Below, piece by piece: positions 1 to 8,183 of a DNA stretch of 64,000 bases. The notes below the pieces were generated by a model. That model was not told the DNA's origin, did no database searches, and was given only the letters and a program-made list of their open reading frames with translations. Numbering within the stretch: the first letter of the stretch is position 1; the number at the start of each line of letters is the position of its first letter. The DNA comes from an uncultured Schlesneria sp. (GTDB lineage Bacteria; Planctomycetota; Planctomycetia; Planctomycetales; Planctomycetaceae): assembly GCA_903858935.1 (NCBI GenBank), contig CAIOKO010000065.1, positions 1 to 64,000 on the forward strand, written 5' to 3'. A program made the translations under genes and the position numbers.

Positions 1-648
1 TCGTTGTTCACTGTCCCACTGTCATATAGATGTTGCCTGCAACGATCGGAGAGCGAAATCAAATATTCATCTCCTCGACTTCGCGCTGCGGCAAAAATTG
101 CCGACCGGGCTGGCGAGGATGTGTTGGACGATGAGGGCTTGCCCCAATGGGACCAACAACTTCACGCTACACAAGTCAAACCGTTGAAGAATGCTCTCCT
201 TCCGGCTTGCCCGGATGGAAGCCACGACTCAGTAGCTCACCGGTAGGAACTGAACGGAGATGACCCCAATGCACCCTCACTCCTTAATAATCTGGCTTTA
301 AAACCAGAATGAAGCCTGCGTACCGTTTCAGTTTTTCTGTCGGAGCGTTCGGAAAGTACGATAGGATTCGAAGGCGAGTTCCCGCGGAATAGCTGCCGAG
401 TCATTGCTTCCATCGGGCAAGCCGGTGGTGAGCAGTCCAAGGCGCTGCGCTAGTTGTAGCTGGCCAGTTGTAATCCCGCCGGGGCAAGCCAAGCGGAAAT
501 CGGAAAGTCATACAGCCGTCATCATTGTGGTACATGCACCGATTGTCTTGATGCGGGACGATATCGACGTTGCACGGTGTTGGTTAATGCTCGCCCGTCC
601 ACCTTTATACAACCGATTGAATCGGATGACCGGTATGGGGGCTCTTAC
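1..648. other. non-coding or unrecognised left-edge region
   Basis: No convincing gene was found here. The short open frames overlap on opposite strands and none has a recognisable motif or a good ribosome binding site. The stretch carries an imperfect inverted repeat: the arm at 202-244 (CCGGCTTGCCCGGATGGAAG at its start) reappears in reverse complement at about 384-425. The arms are separated by roughly 140 bases. A small near-palindrome (TCTGG ... CCAGA) lies at about 288-310 between them. This could be a decayed mobile element or the end of a gene cut by the window edge. Confidence 0.4.
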
Positions 649-2388
649 TCACTTCATGTCCAGACCGCCGCCGAATGTGATTCGGAGGTGGTCTGATTCG
701 ATCCGACCTGCGATAAATAACGAATCGACCAACTGAAGATAATGTCTGGCGTGTTCAAAGCGTTGAGCAAGTCGCGACGCTTCGTTCGCTGAATTGGGAG
801 CGAAGATTTGAGCGATGTCAGGGCCGCTTTTTTCCAGCGTTTGCCTGATACACGCCATATCCAGCCAGATCAGTTGATTCGCGTCTGAAAAGAATCGGCC
901 TTTATGGTCTGTCAGTCGCGATGGATCGACGGGTTGGTCGAGTGACTGAAACGCTTGCTTCAACTGCTCTTTTGATCCGGCGATCATCAGGTTTGATCCT
1001 TTGATTCCGTATGCGATGGGGAACGGGGCGGTCGCCGATAACCAACGAAACTGCATCGCTTCGGTCTGTTCGCGTTGTACTGTGACGATCTGATTTCCTT
1101 CGACGCTATGGTACGCGGCCAAGAGACTTAATCCTGAATCCAGGCCGTGATCAAGGTCATTCAACATTTCTTGATCGCTAAGCGAACCGAGCGAGAATCC
1201 CAAGGCGCCGTCCAGTGCCACTTTGTTCGTCTGCTTATCGGTGCGGGTCGTGATAAAGCCGCCGAAGTCACGAGCCAGCGTCGGAAGGATCGTGTCGAGC
1301 AGGTCTTTTCCACCAAATTGACTTTGAACAATCCGCCGGATCTTCATCAGTTCGGCTTGATCCTTCGCGGGAATCTGATTGAACACGTGTCTTAGCACGG
1401 GGGCCAATTCGATTCGACCGCTGATTGCCAGCAGAGATTCTGCGGGAATGCGATGGACCCATGACGAACTTCCCGCCGCAGTCGCCACCAGCTTCTTCCA
1501 TTCTTCCGGAAGGGGACTGGTTTCCAGGTCAACGACGGCATCGCAGACGATTCCCTGATCAAGTCGCAAACAGGCCGAGACCGAGTTCACCCGTTTCCAG
1601 ACTTCGGCAATGTTGATGGGGTCATTCGGACTTTGAGAAGCCTCTTCCAGTCCTCGATCCCACGGTCTGGCATTAATATGCAAATACGCTGCAACATCAG
1701 TTTTCAATCGCCGCCGATTTTGAATGAACCGAGGTGACGCCGCCAGCGAATCGGTTGTCCTGGACTGAGATGTTTCTGAAGTGAGAGATACGAATCGATC
1801 GATCACGTCCTGGATCAAGAATTCGTTATCTGAAATAGCGAACCATCGATCGGTGATCGCAATAAACGCAATCTCCGTCGAAGGTGCCTGCTTTTTTCGC
1901 TGCAGGTAACCGTGACCATGGTGTAATTTCCTGGTCAAGACAGCACTGGGGTCAAGCTTGCTCCAGGTGGCCAAAGCGGTCTGGACGGCTGCTTCGTCAA
2001 TCGCTTCACCGATCAGGATGCCACGTGGATTACCTGTCTGCGGCACATAAACCGCAAGTACCAGGGACCGACCGAAGAGTGCTCGAAGCTGTGATGAAAG
2101 TTTTGTACCTGTCTGTCGGGCGACATGCTCTTCGACCGCCTGCCATTGATGAAAGCTGCCGCTTTCCAGCAATCGCTGAAATGGAGGGAATGTACGAAGG
2201 CGGTCCATATAAGGCCCGGCCTCGAACTGGGTCCAGGTTTCCTCCAGGCCGGTGACTTCAAGACATAACGCGACATCTGCAGTGACAAGATCGACAGCCG
2301 TGGGCACTTCCGCCCCAAACGAGTTTGTCATGCCGACAGACACAACAAGGAAAAGAGACAGCATCTGGGTCAGAAAACATTTGAACAT
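649..2388 (-). CDS. exported hypothetical protein, third gene of an ECF sigma operon
   Basis: A 579-residue protein with a clear signal peptide (hydrophobic residues about 9-20, ending near SFGA-E at 25), so it is probably exported. The body alternates short helices and strands, has no membrane segment after the signal and no catalytic motif that I recognise. The pattern resembles planctomycete DUF3352-like proteins, but this is an impression, not a match. It lies 79 bases downstream of the anti-sigma gene on the same strand, which suggests co-transcription with the ECF sigma factor and a role as target or sensor of that regulon (inference). The ATG at 2388 gives the complete signal peptide; a later ATG at residue 9 is a possible alternative. 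Confidence 0.75.
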   Translation of the reverse strand: MFKCFLTQMLSLFLVVSVGMTNSFGAEVPTAVDLVTADVALCLEVTGLEETWTQFEAGPYMDRLRTFPPFQRLLESGSFHQWQAVEEHVARQTGTKLSSQLRALFGRSLVLAVYVPQTGNPRGILIGEAIDEAAVQTALATWSKLDPSAVLTRKLHHGHGYLQRKKQAPSTEIAFIAITDRWFAISDNEFLIQDVIDRFVSLTSETSQSRTTDSLAASPRFIQNRRRLKTDVAAYLHINARPWDRGLEEASQSPNDPINIAEVWKRVNSVSACLRLDQGIVCDAVVDLETSPLPEEWKKLVATAAGSSSWVHRIPAESLLAISGRIELAPVLRHVFNQIPAKDQAELMKIRRIVQSQFGGKDLLDTILPTLARDFGGFITTRTDKQTNKVALDGALGFSLGSLSDQEMLNDLDHGLDSGLSLLAAYHSVEGNQIVTVQREQTEAMQFRWLSATAPFPIAYGIKGSNLMIAGSKEQLKQAFQSLDQPVDPSRLTDHKGRFFSDANQLIWLDMACIRQTLEKSGPDIAQIFAPNSANEASRLAQRFEHARHYLQLVDSLFIAGRIESDHLRITFGGGLDMK

Positions 2389-2467
2389 TGATCATCGCCT
2401 CACTCATGACTTGTCGGATCATTCAGCCGTTGACGCCGACTGACTCACCACGGTTTCTTAATGGAGA

Positions 2468-3280
2468 TTAACCCGCAGGAACTTCACTGGGGACGGCTTG
2501 CCAGAGGAACCCAAGAGCACTTTCCACCTGACTGCTGATTGGACGCCAGATGCGAACGACATCGCCGGATGTCGGGGTCAGTTCGACTTCGTCACGACTC
2601 GCCGGGAAAGGGACGGTGACGTGCTGCGGTAAGGCGTTCACCAGATCCCGTGCCACAGAAGTTGTTTCGCTCGCCATTTCACGATATTCGGAACGAATGT
2701 CGGACAAGACCGCCGTCAAGGTTTGAGAGACATCCAACGGGGTGGGGGGCGCTGTTGGGGTTGCTGATTTTTCAATATCAGAAGGAGGTGAAACGCGGAC
2801 GAGTTCGGCCGAATCGCGATTGGCCTGATTCGTCGCGAAGATCACGGCCAGCATCAGGCAGGCGGCAACAGCAACAACTGCCAGAAAGCCCGAGCGACGC
2901 TGGATATCGGGGCCTTTTGACTTTGTACGAAGTCCCCTTTGGGGCAAAAGCTGATGACCCGTGAGATTCGGTTTAGCAACACCATACGTGATGGCAGGCT
3001 CGAGTAATTCCGCAAGAACCAGATCGCACAGGTCCACAGGCGGAATAGTGGGATGCATCGCGTTTGCCAACGAAGACAACTGCTGATCGGTCAGATCCGC
3101 AACTGCCTGAATTCCGACGTCCGAGCGCCATTCGTCGATCGCAGTATCGAGCTGGCAACGGATTTCCCATTCGCTTCGACAACGGTCGCAGTCTAAAATG
3201 TGATTGACGGCGAGATGCTCAAGTGGCAATCGCGTTTCGATACTGAATTCCAGAGCCGATTCAAATTCGATGCAGTTCAT
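2468..3280 (-). CDS. zinc-type (ZAS) anti-sigma factor, membrane-anchored
   Basis: A 270-residue protein that probably binds and inhibits the sigma factor encoded immediately upstream. The N-terminal domain carries H27-x3-C31-x2-C34, the zinc-binding pattern of ZAS anti-sigma factors. A single hydrophobic segment at about residues 132-152 predicts a cytoplasmic N-terminus and an external C-terminus. The C-terminal part is Pro/Thr/Ser-rich and then unrecognised. The start codon overlaps the end of the sigma gene by 20 bases and is preceded by AGGA, a typical coupled arrangement. The family role is established; pairing with this particular sigma factor is inferred from the overlap. Confidence 0.85.
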   Translation of the reverse strand: MNCIEFESALEFSIETRLPLEHLAVNHILDCDRCRSEWEIRCQLDTAIDEWRSDVGIQAVADLTDQQLSSLANAMHPTIPPVDLCDLVLAELLEPAITYGVAKPNLTGHQLLPQRGLRTKSKGPDIQRRSGFLAVVAVAACLMLAVIFATNQANRDSAELVRVSPPSDIEKSATPTAPPTPLDVSQTLTAVLSDIRSEYREMASETTSVARDLVNALPQHVTVPFPASRDEVELTPTSGDVVRIWRPISSQVESALGFLWQAVPSEVPAG

Positions 3281-3818
3281 ATCCGTCCTTTGTCACAGCG
3301 CCGCGTTCGATGAGCAATTCCGCCAGTTCACGGCGAGCACGATGTAACCAGGTCTTGACCGTTCCTTCAGGGCATTTCATGATTTTTGCAACTTCTGTGA
3401 TGCTCAATTCCTGCTGATGAAACAGAATAAAACAAGTTCGATAGTCGTCACGAATTTTCCCTAAAGCCAGTTGAAGCTCTTCGGCAAGATCCAGCGTTCC
3501 CTGCCGACTGTCCGGAGCCGGCGTGTCAATCGTTGGGTCAAGACTTCGGGACTGATTGCTTCGTAGTGATTGATGCGTCCGACAACGATTCACGGCGATT
3601 GTCAGTACCCATGGGTGAAGCGGACGTTGTGAATCCCAGTTCCGCAAGTGCCGAACGGCACGAACAAGTGTCTGTTGTGCCACGTCCTCTGCATCTTCCC
3701 GATGTTTCAATTGCCGAAGACAAACCGAAAACACCAGACCCTGAAAACGCTCGACGAATTGCCGGATGGCCGATTGGTCACCGGACAAACAACGTTCGGC
3801 GAGCTCACGGTCGTCCAC
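3261..3818 (-). CDS. ECF-type RNA polymerase sigma factor (sigma-70 family)
   Basis: A 185-residue protein of the usual ECF length. Region 2 is visible at about residues 25-66 (ending in the DAEDVAQQTLVRAVRHLRNW stretch) and region 4 at about 145-172 (ITEVAKIMKCPEGTVKTWLH), the helix-turn-helix that reads the -35 element. It directs RNA polymerase to an alternative promoter set and is probably held inactive by the downstream membrane anti-sigma factor. GTG at 3818 is the best start, with AAAGG about nine bases upstream. Its own promoter should lie in the long spacer 3819-4568, as autoregulation is usual for this family. Confidence 0.93.
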   Translation of the reverse strand: MDDRELAERCLSGDQSAIRQFVERFQGLVFSVCLRQLKHREDAEDVAQQTLVRAVRHLRNWDSQRPLHPWVLTIAVNRCRTHQSLRSNQSRSLDPTIDTPAPDSRQGTLDLAEELQLALGKIRDDYRTCFILFHQQELSITEVAKIMKCPEGTVKTWLHRARRELAELLIERGAVTKDGYELHRI

Positions 3819-4032
3819 TACGTATTGCCTTTCTGAAATCGTTACCTGTGGGAAACACGAAAAGTTTCAAAAATCATGGGGTTTTGACAGAAGTCGACCG
3901 GTTTGACGAAGCGGCGAAATCCGCTGAATTCCGTGATCATAACGAGCAGGATCGCGAAAAACCCCGCGATGTTGGCTTTCACGCACGGTAATCCCGTTTT
4001 TCAAGGTAGCAAACGCTGGGTGCCACGATCAT

Positions 4033-4101
4033 GGAGTCTTCGCCTGGGTCGTGCGAAATGGAATACGCTGCGCTAGATCGCACGGCTTTGTCGAAGACTC
4101 C
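4033..4101. repeat. nested inverted repeat (cruciform-like), possible degenerate copy of the dispersed hairpin element
   Basis: GGAGTCTTCG at 4033-4042 is the exact reverse complement of CGAAGACTCC at 4092-4101. Inside it, CGTGCGA (4050-4056) pairs exactly with TCGCACG (4078-4084). The GAAGACTCC arm resembles the core of the dispersed element at 10917-10948, and GTGCCAC lies just upstream at about 4020-4026. It sits in the 750-base spacer between the divergent sigma-factor and desaturase genes. Confidence 0.6.
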
Positions 4102-4121
4102 AGCGAGGGCTTCGCCTCAGA

Positions 4122-4282
4122 CCAAAGTCGCCATCGTCGCTCCGCATGATGAGCATTGTTCGAGAACCTGCCAAATTCCAATCAGCATGTTTTCAAAACG
4201 AAATATCTGTCCCGATGTGTCGGCAACGTTTGAATCGTTTCCGACGCATGCTCATCACGCGGAGCGATGATGGCTACTTTGG
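4122..4282. repeat. 35-bp inverted repeat with 91-bp spacer
   Basis: The arm 4122-4156 (begins CCAAAGTCGCCATC) is the reverse complement of 4248-4282 (ends GATGGCTACTTTGG) with 3 mismatches in 35 positions. The 91 bases between the arms hold no gene. The arrangement resembles the ends of a small non-autonomous element or a long cruciform. No target-site duplication was confirmed. Confidence 0.7.
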
Positions 4283-4291
4283 AAAAAACCC

Positions 4292-4320
4292 TGAAACTTG
4301 ACTCAATGAGTCAAGTTTCA
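4292..4320. repeat. perfect 13-bp hairpin with 3-nt loop
   Basis: TGAAACTTGACTC (4292-4304) is exactly complementary to GAGTCAAGTTTCA (4308-4320), with loop AAT. No U-run follows, so it is not a standard intrinsic terminator. It could be an operator for a dimeric regulator or part of the surrounding palindromic element. Confidence 0.65.
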
Positions 4321-4380
4321 TACCTGAAGAAGTCCAAAACCGTGCCACCCCGGTTTGAGCCAATAATCCGCAATCAGCCG

Positions 4381-4412
4381 CGCAGGCACTTCGGCTGACC
4401 GAAGTGCCTGCG
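4381..4412. repeat. perfect 14-bp hairpin with 4-nt loop
   Basis: CGCAGGCACTTCGG (4381-4394) pairs exactly with CCGAAGTGCCTGCG (4399-4412) around the loop CTGA. It is GC-rich and very stable. It lies about 160 bases before the desaturase start and has no adjacent T-run. Confidence 0.65.
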
Positions 4413-4568
4413 AGCTTGCGGGGAGAGTCGCTTGTTGCTCATTGGATAGAATACTACGCTGCAAAGTTGGAGCGCGCGTGAATTGAATCCCCGTATCGGG
4501 TCATTTCACGGATATACTTGCCGTCGGTTGTGACTTGATCAATCGACCGTCTCGGAGGGAGAACGACG

Positions 4569-5531
4569 ATGACTTCCGAAGCTGAATCGAATCTTGAATC
4601 AGTCGATATGGGGACCTCGGGCCTGCCGGGACGTGTCCTCGAGATCGCCACGGTTCGGACTCTCAGTCAGCGATCTGACCTGCAGGGGTTTCTCAGATTT
4701 GGAACACACTTTGGCTTAATGGCGGTGACCGGGACGCTTGTCTGGCTCGCCATTCCGAATTGGTATCTGATGCTTCCTGCGATGATCGCCCTTGGATTTA
4801 CGATTGTCACCATGTTCGCGCCAATGCACGAATGTGTTCATCGGACCGCATTCGCGACACCCATTCTGAATGAAGTGTTCGGCTGGGTGGCCGGCCTGCT
4901 AAGCTTTTACAACTTTACTTACTACCGCTATTACCATACGTGGCACCACCGGTACACGCAGGATTTGAAACGCGACCCGGAACTGATGTCGCCCAAGCCA
5001 CGAAACCTGTTCGAATATCTGACCGAGATCAGTGCCATTCCGTTCTGGTTTTTGCGGCCATTCATGTTTACGCGGCTCGCGCTCGGAATGACAAGCCCGT
5101 ATCCGTTCGTTCCGGCAAACGCACGACAGAAGATTGCGATTTCCGCTGGAATGCAATTGGCCGTATATGCTGCCGGAATTGTTTCCATTGCTCTGGGTTA
5201 TCCCTATGCCCTGTATTTTTTCTTTTTACCAGCGATTCTCGCTCAACCGTTATTACGAGCAATCCTGATTGCGGAACATACGGGCTGCAGTAATGACGAG
5301 GACGGTTTGACGAATACGCGAACAACGCTGACCAGTCTCCCGATTCGGATACTGATGTGGAATATGCCCTATCACACCGAGCATCACTTGTACCCGTCAA
5401 TTCCGTTTTATCAGTTGCCAAAAGCTCACACCGAACTTCGAGAAAAGCTGGTACATCTCGCTCCCAGCTATGTCGCTGCGAACCGGACGATTATTCGGAC
5501 CCTTGGTACGCCGCCGCAGTCGGTGCGTTAG
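4569..5531 (+). CDS. membrane fatty acid desaturase family protein
   Basis: A 320-residue integral membrane di-iron enzyme, predicted to insert double bonds into (or hydroxylate) acyl chains at the membrane. The three histidine boxes are visible: HECVH at about residue 87, HTWHH at about 124 and HTEHH at about 268. Hydrophobic segments lie at about 48-85, 103-115 and 185-220. GGGAG lies upstream and ATG 4569 is a sound start. It begins a plus-strand run extending to 10825. The exact lipid or carotenoid substrate cannot be read from the sequence; related proteins include acyl-lipid desaturases and carotene hydroxylases. Confidence 0.9.
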   Translation: MTSEAESNLESVDMGTSGLPGRVLEIATVRTLSQRSDLQGFLRFGTHFGLMAVTGTLVWLAIPNWYLMLPAMIALGFTIVTMFAPMHECVHRTAFATPILNEVFGWVAGLLSFYNFTYYRYYHTWHHRYTQDLKRDPELMSPKPRNLFEYLTEISAIPFWFLRPFMFTRLALGMTSPYPFVPANARQKIAISAGMQLAVYAAGIVSIALGYPYALYFFFLPAILAQPLLRAILIAEHTGCSNDEDGLTNTRTTLTSLPIRILMWNMPYHTEHHLYPSIPFYQLPKAHTELREKLVHLAPSYVAANRTIIRTLGTPPQSVR

Positions 5532-5544
5532 GAGCTTCTGCCCC

Positions 5545-5622
5545 ATGAAGCTGATGAAATTTGGTGCGGCATCTCACGTCAAATTGCTTAAAAACAGAAA
5601 CGGAAAGGCTCGACTTGACTGA
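5545..5622 (+). CDS. possible 25-residue leader peptide upstream of the hydrolase
   Basis: AGGAG at 5530-5534 lies ten bases before ATG 5545. This opens a 25-codon frame (begins MKLMKFGAASH) that ends with TGA at 5620-5622, just inside the next gene if that starts at TTG 5615. The arrangement suggests translational coupling, but a chance frame is equally possible. The codons show no amino-acid run typical of attenuators. Confidence 0.25.
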   Translation: MKLMKFGAASHVKLLKNRNGKARLD

Positions 5623-6667
5623 CACGGCATCCGCTCAAGTCCCTTCCTCGGACTTTGACCAGTTTACGCTGAACGATTTTCGGCTGCAGTGCGGTTTGGT
5701 GTGGCCCAGGGCAAATCTGGCTTACAAGACCTATGGAAATCTGAATTCTGATCGTTCCAACGTCATACTGTATCCGACGTCCTACGGTGCCCAGCACATG
5801 GACATTGACTGGTTGATCGGTCCTGATCGGATTCTCGACCCGACACGCTATTTCATCGTCATCCCGAATATGTTCGGGAACGGGTTATCGACGTCCCCGT
5901 CGAACTGTGAAGGATTAGCCAGATTAGCCGGTAGCAATCCTTTTCCACACGTGACGCATGTGGATAACGTCAACGCTCAGCGTAAAATGCTACGTGACGT
6001 TTTTGGAATCGAGCAACTGGCTCTCGCTTATGGCTGGTCGATGGGTGCTCAACAGGCATTACACTGGGGCGCACTTTTTCCAGCATCGGTCAAGCGAATC
6101 GCTGCCATTTGCAGTTCGGCAAAGACATCGCCACACAATCGAGTATTTCTCGAAGGACTGAAGGCGACATTGACGACCGATGCCGCCTGGGAAGATGGCA
6201 GCTTTGTTCGACGTCCGGAACGAGCGCTCAAAGCGTTCGGCCGAGTCTACGCCGGCTGGGCACTTTCCCAGGCATTCTACCGTGAGCATATTTATTTGAG
6301 CATGGGATACACGTCGCTTGAGGATTTTCTGGTTCGTGATTGGGAAGCCAGTTTCCTTCGTCGGGACGCAGCCAACCTGTTGTCAATGCTCGAAACCTGG
6401 ATGTCATCAGACATCAGTAACAACGAAGTGTACCACGGAAATCTGGATGCAGCGTTGGGGGCCATCACGGCAAAAACGCTGATCATGCCCGGCCAGACGG
6501 ATTTATACTTTACCGCTGAAGATAGCCTGATCGAAGCAAGAAAGATTACCCATGCCCGTTATCTCCCGATCCCCTCGATCTGGGGGCACCGGGCCGGCAA
6601 CCCTGCCAAGAACCCAGCAGACCAGTTGTTTATCAAGTCGGCGATTGCCGATTTACTCAACGATTAA
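5615..6667 (+). CDS. alpha/beta hydrolase of the homoserine acetyltransferase (MetX)-like family
   Basis: A protein of about 350 residues with the nucleophile elbow GWSMG (near residue 141), an acid residue in PGQTDLYF and a His in IWGHRAGNP, consistent with a Ser-Asp-His triad. The overall layout, including NVNAQ..L before the elbow, matches the MetX-like branch that contains homoserine O-acyltransferases and many uncharacterised hydrolases. TTG 5615 is preferred because GGAAAGG lies six bases upstream; the frame is open back to TTG 5561. No methionine-pathway gene is nearby, so assignment to homoserine acetylation is not supported. It is followed 20 bases later by glnT. Confidence 0.82.
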   Translation: MTDTASAQVPSSDFDQFTLNDFRLQCGLVWPRANLAYKTYGNLNSDRSNVILYPTSYGAQHMDIDWLIGPDRILDPTRYFIVIPNMFGNGLSTSPSNCEGLARLAGSNPFPHVTHVDNVNAQRKMLRDVFGIEQLALAYGWSMGAQQALHWGALFPASVKRIAAICSSAKTSPHNRVFLEGLKATLTTDAAWEDGSFVRRPERALKAFGRVYAGWALSQAFYREHIYLSMGYTSLEDFLVRDWEASFLRRDAANLLSMLETWMSSDISNNEVYHGNLDAALGAITAKTLIMPGQTDLYFTAEDSLIEARKITHARYLPIPSIWGHRAGNPAKNPADQLFIKSAIADLLND

Positions 6668-6687
6668 CAGGTTGAAAGACCATAACG

Positions 6688-7986
6688 ATGGAATTGCAAA
6701 AGACCGCCGAAGAGTTGGGTATTCGCTACCTGCTCGTTTCTTATTCCGATCTGTTAGGGACATCTCGGTCGAAACTGATTCCGGCAGCCGCAATCGGTGA
6801 AGTTTGTGAAAAAGGTGCTCCTTTTGCCGGTTTTGCGACCTGGTTGGATCTGACGCCAGCTGACCCCGATGTCTTTGCTCTTCCCGACCCCAACAGTCTG
6901 ATCCAGCTCCCCTGGAAGCCCGAAGTTGGATGGGTTGCCGCTGATTTAATGATGAATGGTAAGCCATTGGCTCAGGGTCCGAGGAATGTTCTACGCACGT
7001 CGATCGCTCGTGCGGCATCGCGCGGCTACGAATTGCGAACCGGTGTTGAATGCGAATTCTTTTTGCTCACCCCCGATGGTCAGTCGATTGGCGATCCATT
7101 CGATGACCAGCGTAAGCCATGTTATGACCAGCAGGCGCTCGTTCGACGTTACGACCTGATCACCGAGATCTGTGATGCACTGAGCCAGCTCGGCTGGGAG
7201 CCATATCAGAACGATCACGAAGATGCCAACGGGCAATTCGAAATCAACTGGAAGTACAGCGAAGCATTAAAAACGGCAGATCGACAGACGTTTTTCAAAT
7301 TCCTGGTGAAATCAATGGCAGAACAGCATGGGCTGCGAGCCACGTTCATGCCGAAACCGTTTACGAAATTAACAGGCAACGGCTGCCATATTCATGTTTC
7401 GCTGTGGGACCCAAAACAAAACGTCAATCTGTTTCACGACCACACCGATGAACAGGGATTGTCAAAGTTAGGTTATGAGTTTCTCGGTGGCGTGCTCCAT
7501 TCCGCCGAAGCCTTGTCGGCGATCGTCACTCCAACCGTCAATTCCTATCGACGGCTTCACGCGCGAGGAACCAGTTCCGGGGCCACGTGGTCGCCAAACA
7601 CGATCAGTTACGCAGGTAACAACCGAACACACATGATTCGAATCCCCGACGGAGGGCGTTTCGAGCTGCGACTCGCCGACGGAGCGGCGAATCCCTATAT
7701 CACAGCGGCGGCATTACTCGAGGCGGGGCTCGACGGAATCAACAACCATCGCCATCCTGGTCCCCCTTCGACGACAAACGCTTACTATGCCAGTGTTCCT
7801 GAAGGGCTTCGTTCGCTGCCGGACAACATGCTGGACGCTCTTCGAGCATTCCAATCCGACACGATTCTGACAGCAGGTTTGGGTCGTGAATTCAAAGATT
7901 CCTATCTAAAACTGAAGCATGCGGAGTGGCGTGACTTTTCCAGTTACGTCACAAAATGGGAAACGGACACGACTCTCGACTGTTGA
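6688..7986 (+). CDS. glnT: type III (GlnT) glutamate-ammonia ligase family protein
   Basis: A 432-residue glutamine synthetase superfamily enzyme. The N-terminus (VSYSDLLGTSRSKLIPA), the GFATWLDLTPADPDVFALPD block and PYQNDHEDANGQFEINW closely follow the GlnT subfamily rather than classical GlnA. Active-site elements include VECEFFL, the NGCHIHVSLWD metal and glutamate site and the FELRLADGAANPY segment. Members make glutamine from glutamate and ammonia, or gamma-glutamylmethylamide from methylamine. No methylamine genes (mgd or mgs) are adjacent, so ammonia assimilation or an amine-scavenging role is left open. It is 20 bases downstream of the hydrolase and probably co-transcribed. Confidence 0.88.
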   Translation: MELQKTAEELGIRYLLVSYSDLLGTSRSKLIPAAAIGEVCEKGAPFAGFATWLDLTPADPDVFALPDPNSLIQLPWKPEVGWVAADLMMNGKPLAQGPRNVLRTSIARAASRGYELRTGVECEFFLLTPDGQSIGDPFDDQRKPCYDQQALVRRYDLITEICDALSQLGWEPYQNDHEDANGQFEINWKYSEALKTADRQTFFKFLVKSMAEQHGLRATFMPKPFTKLTGNGCHIHVSLWDPKQNVNLFHDHTDEQGLSKLGYEFLGGVLHSAEALSAIVTPTVNSYRRLHARGTSSGATWSPNTISYAGNNRTHMIRIPDGGRFELRLADGAANPYITAAALLEAGLDGINNHRHPGPPSTTNAYYASVPEGLRSLPDNMLDALRAFQSDTILTAGLGREFKDSYLKLKHAEWRDFSSYVTKWETDTTLDC

Positions 7987-8183
7987 TGAAGTCAACATTC
8001 CACGCGTCGAGTTCCGCGGAAACATACTGCTTTTTGCGGCAGCGGGGCTCTATTGAATCTCCAAGTGATGGGCTGAAATCTGAGTCGATCTGCTAGTAAA
8101 CGCTTTATCGCGACCACTCGACAATCGTTCGCCGATCGATTCTGATTACGCAGGTCATGATCTTGCAATCTGGAGTTGATCGA

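Noticed and set aside
404-736. A 110-codon frame at the left edge
   Set aside because: Its 3' end runs into the well-supported minus-strand gene ending at 649, and the translation has no motif; it overlaps one arm of an inverted repeat.
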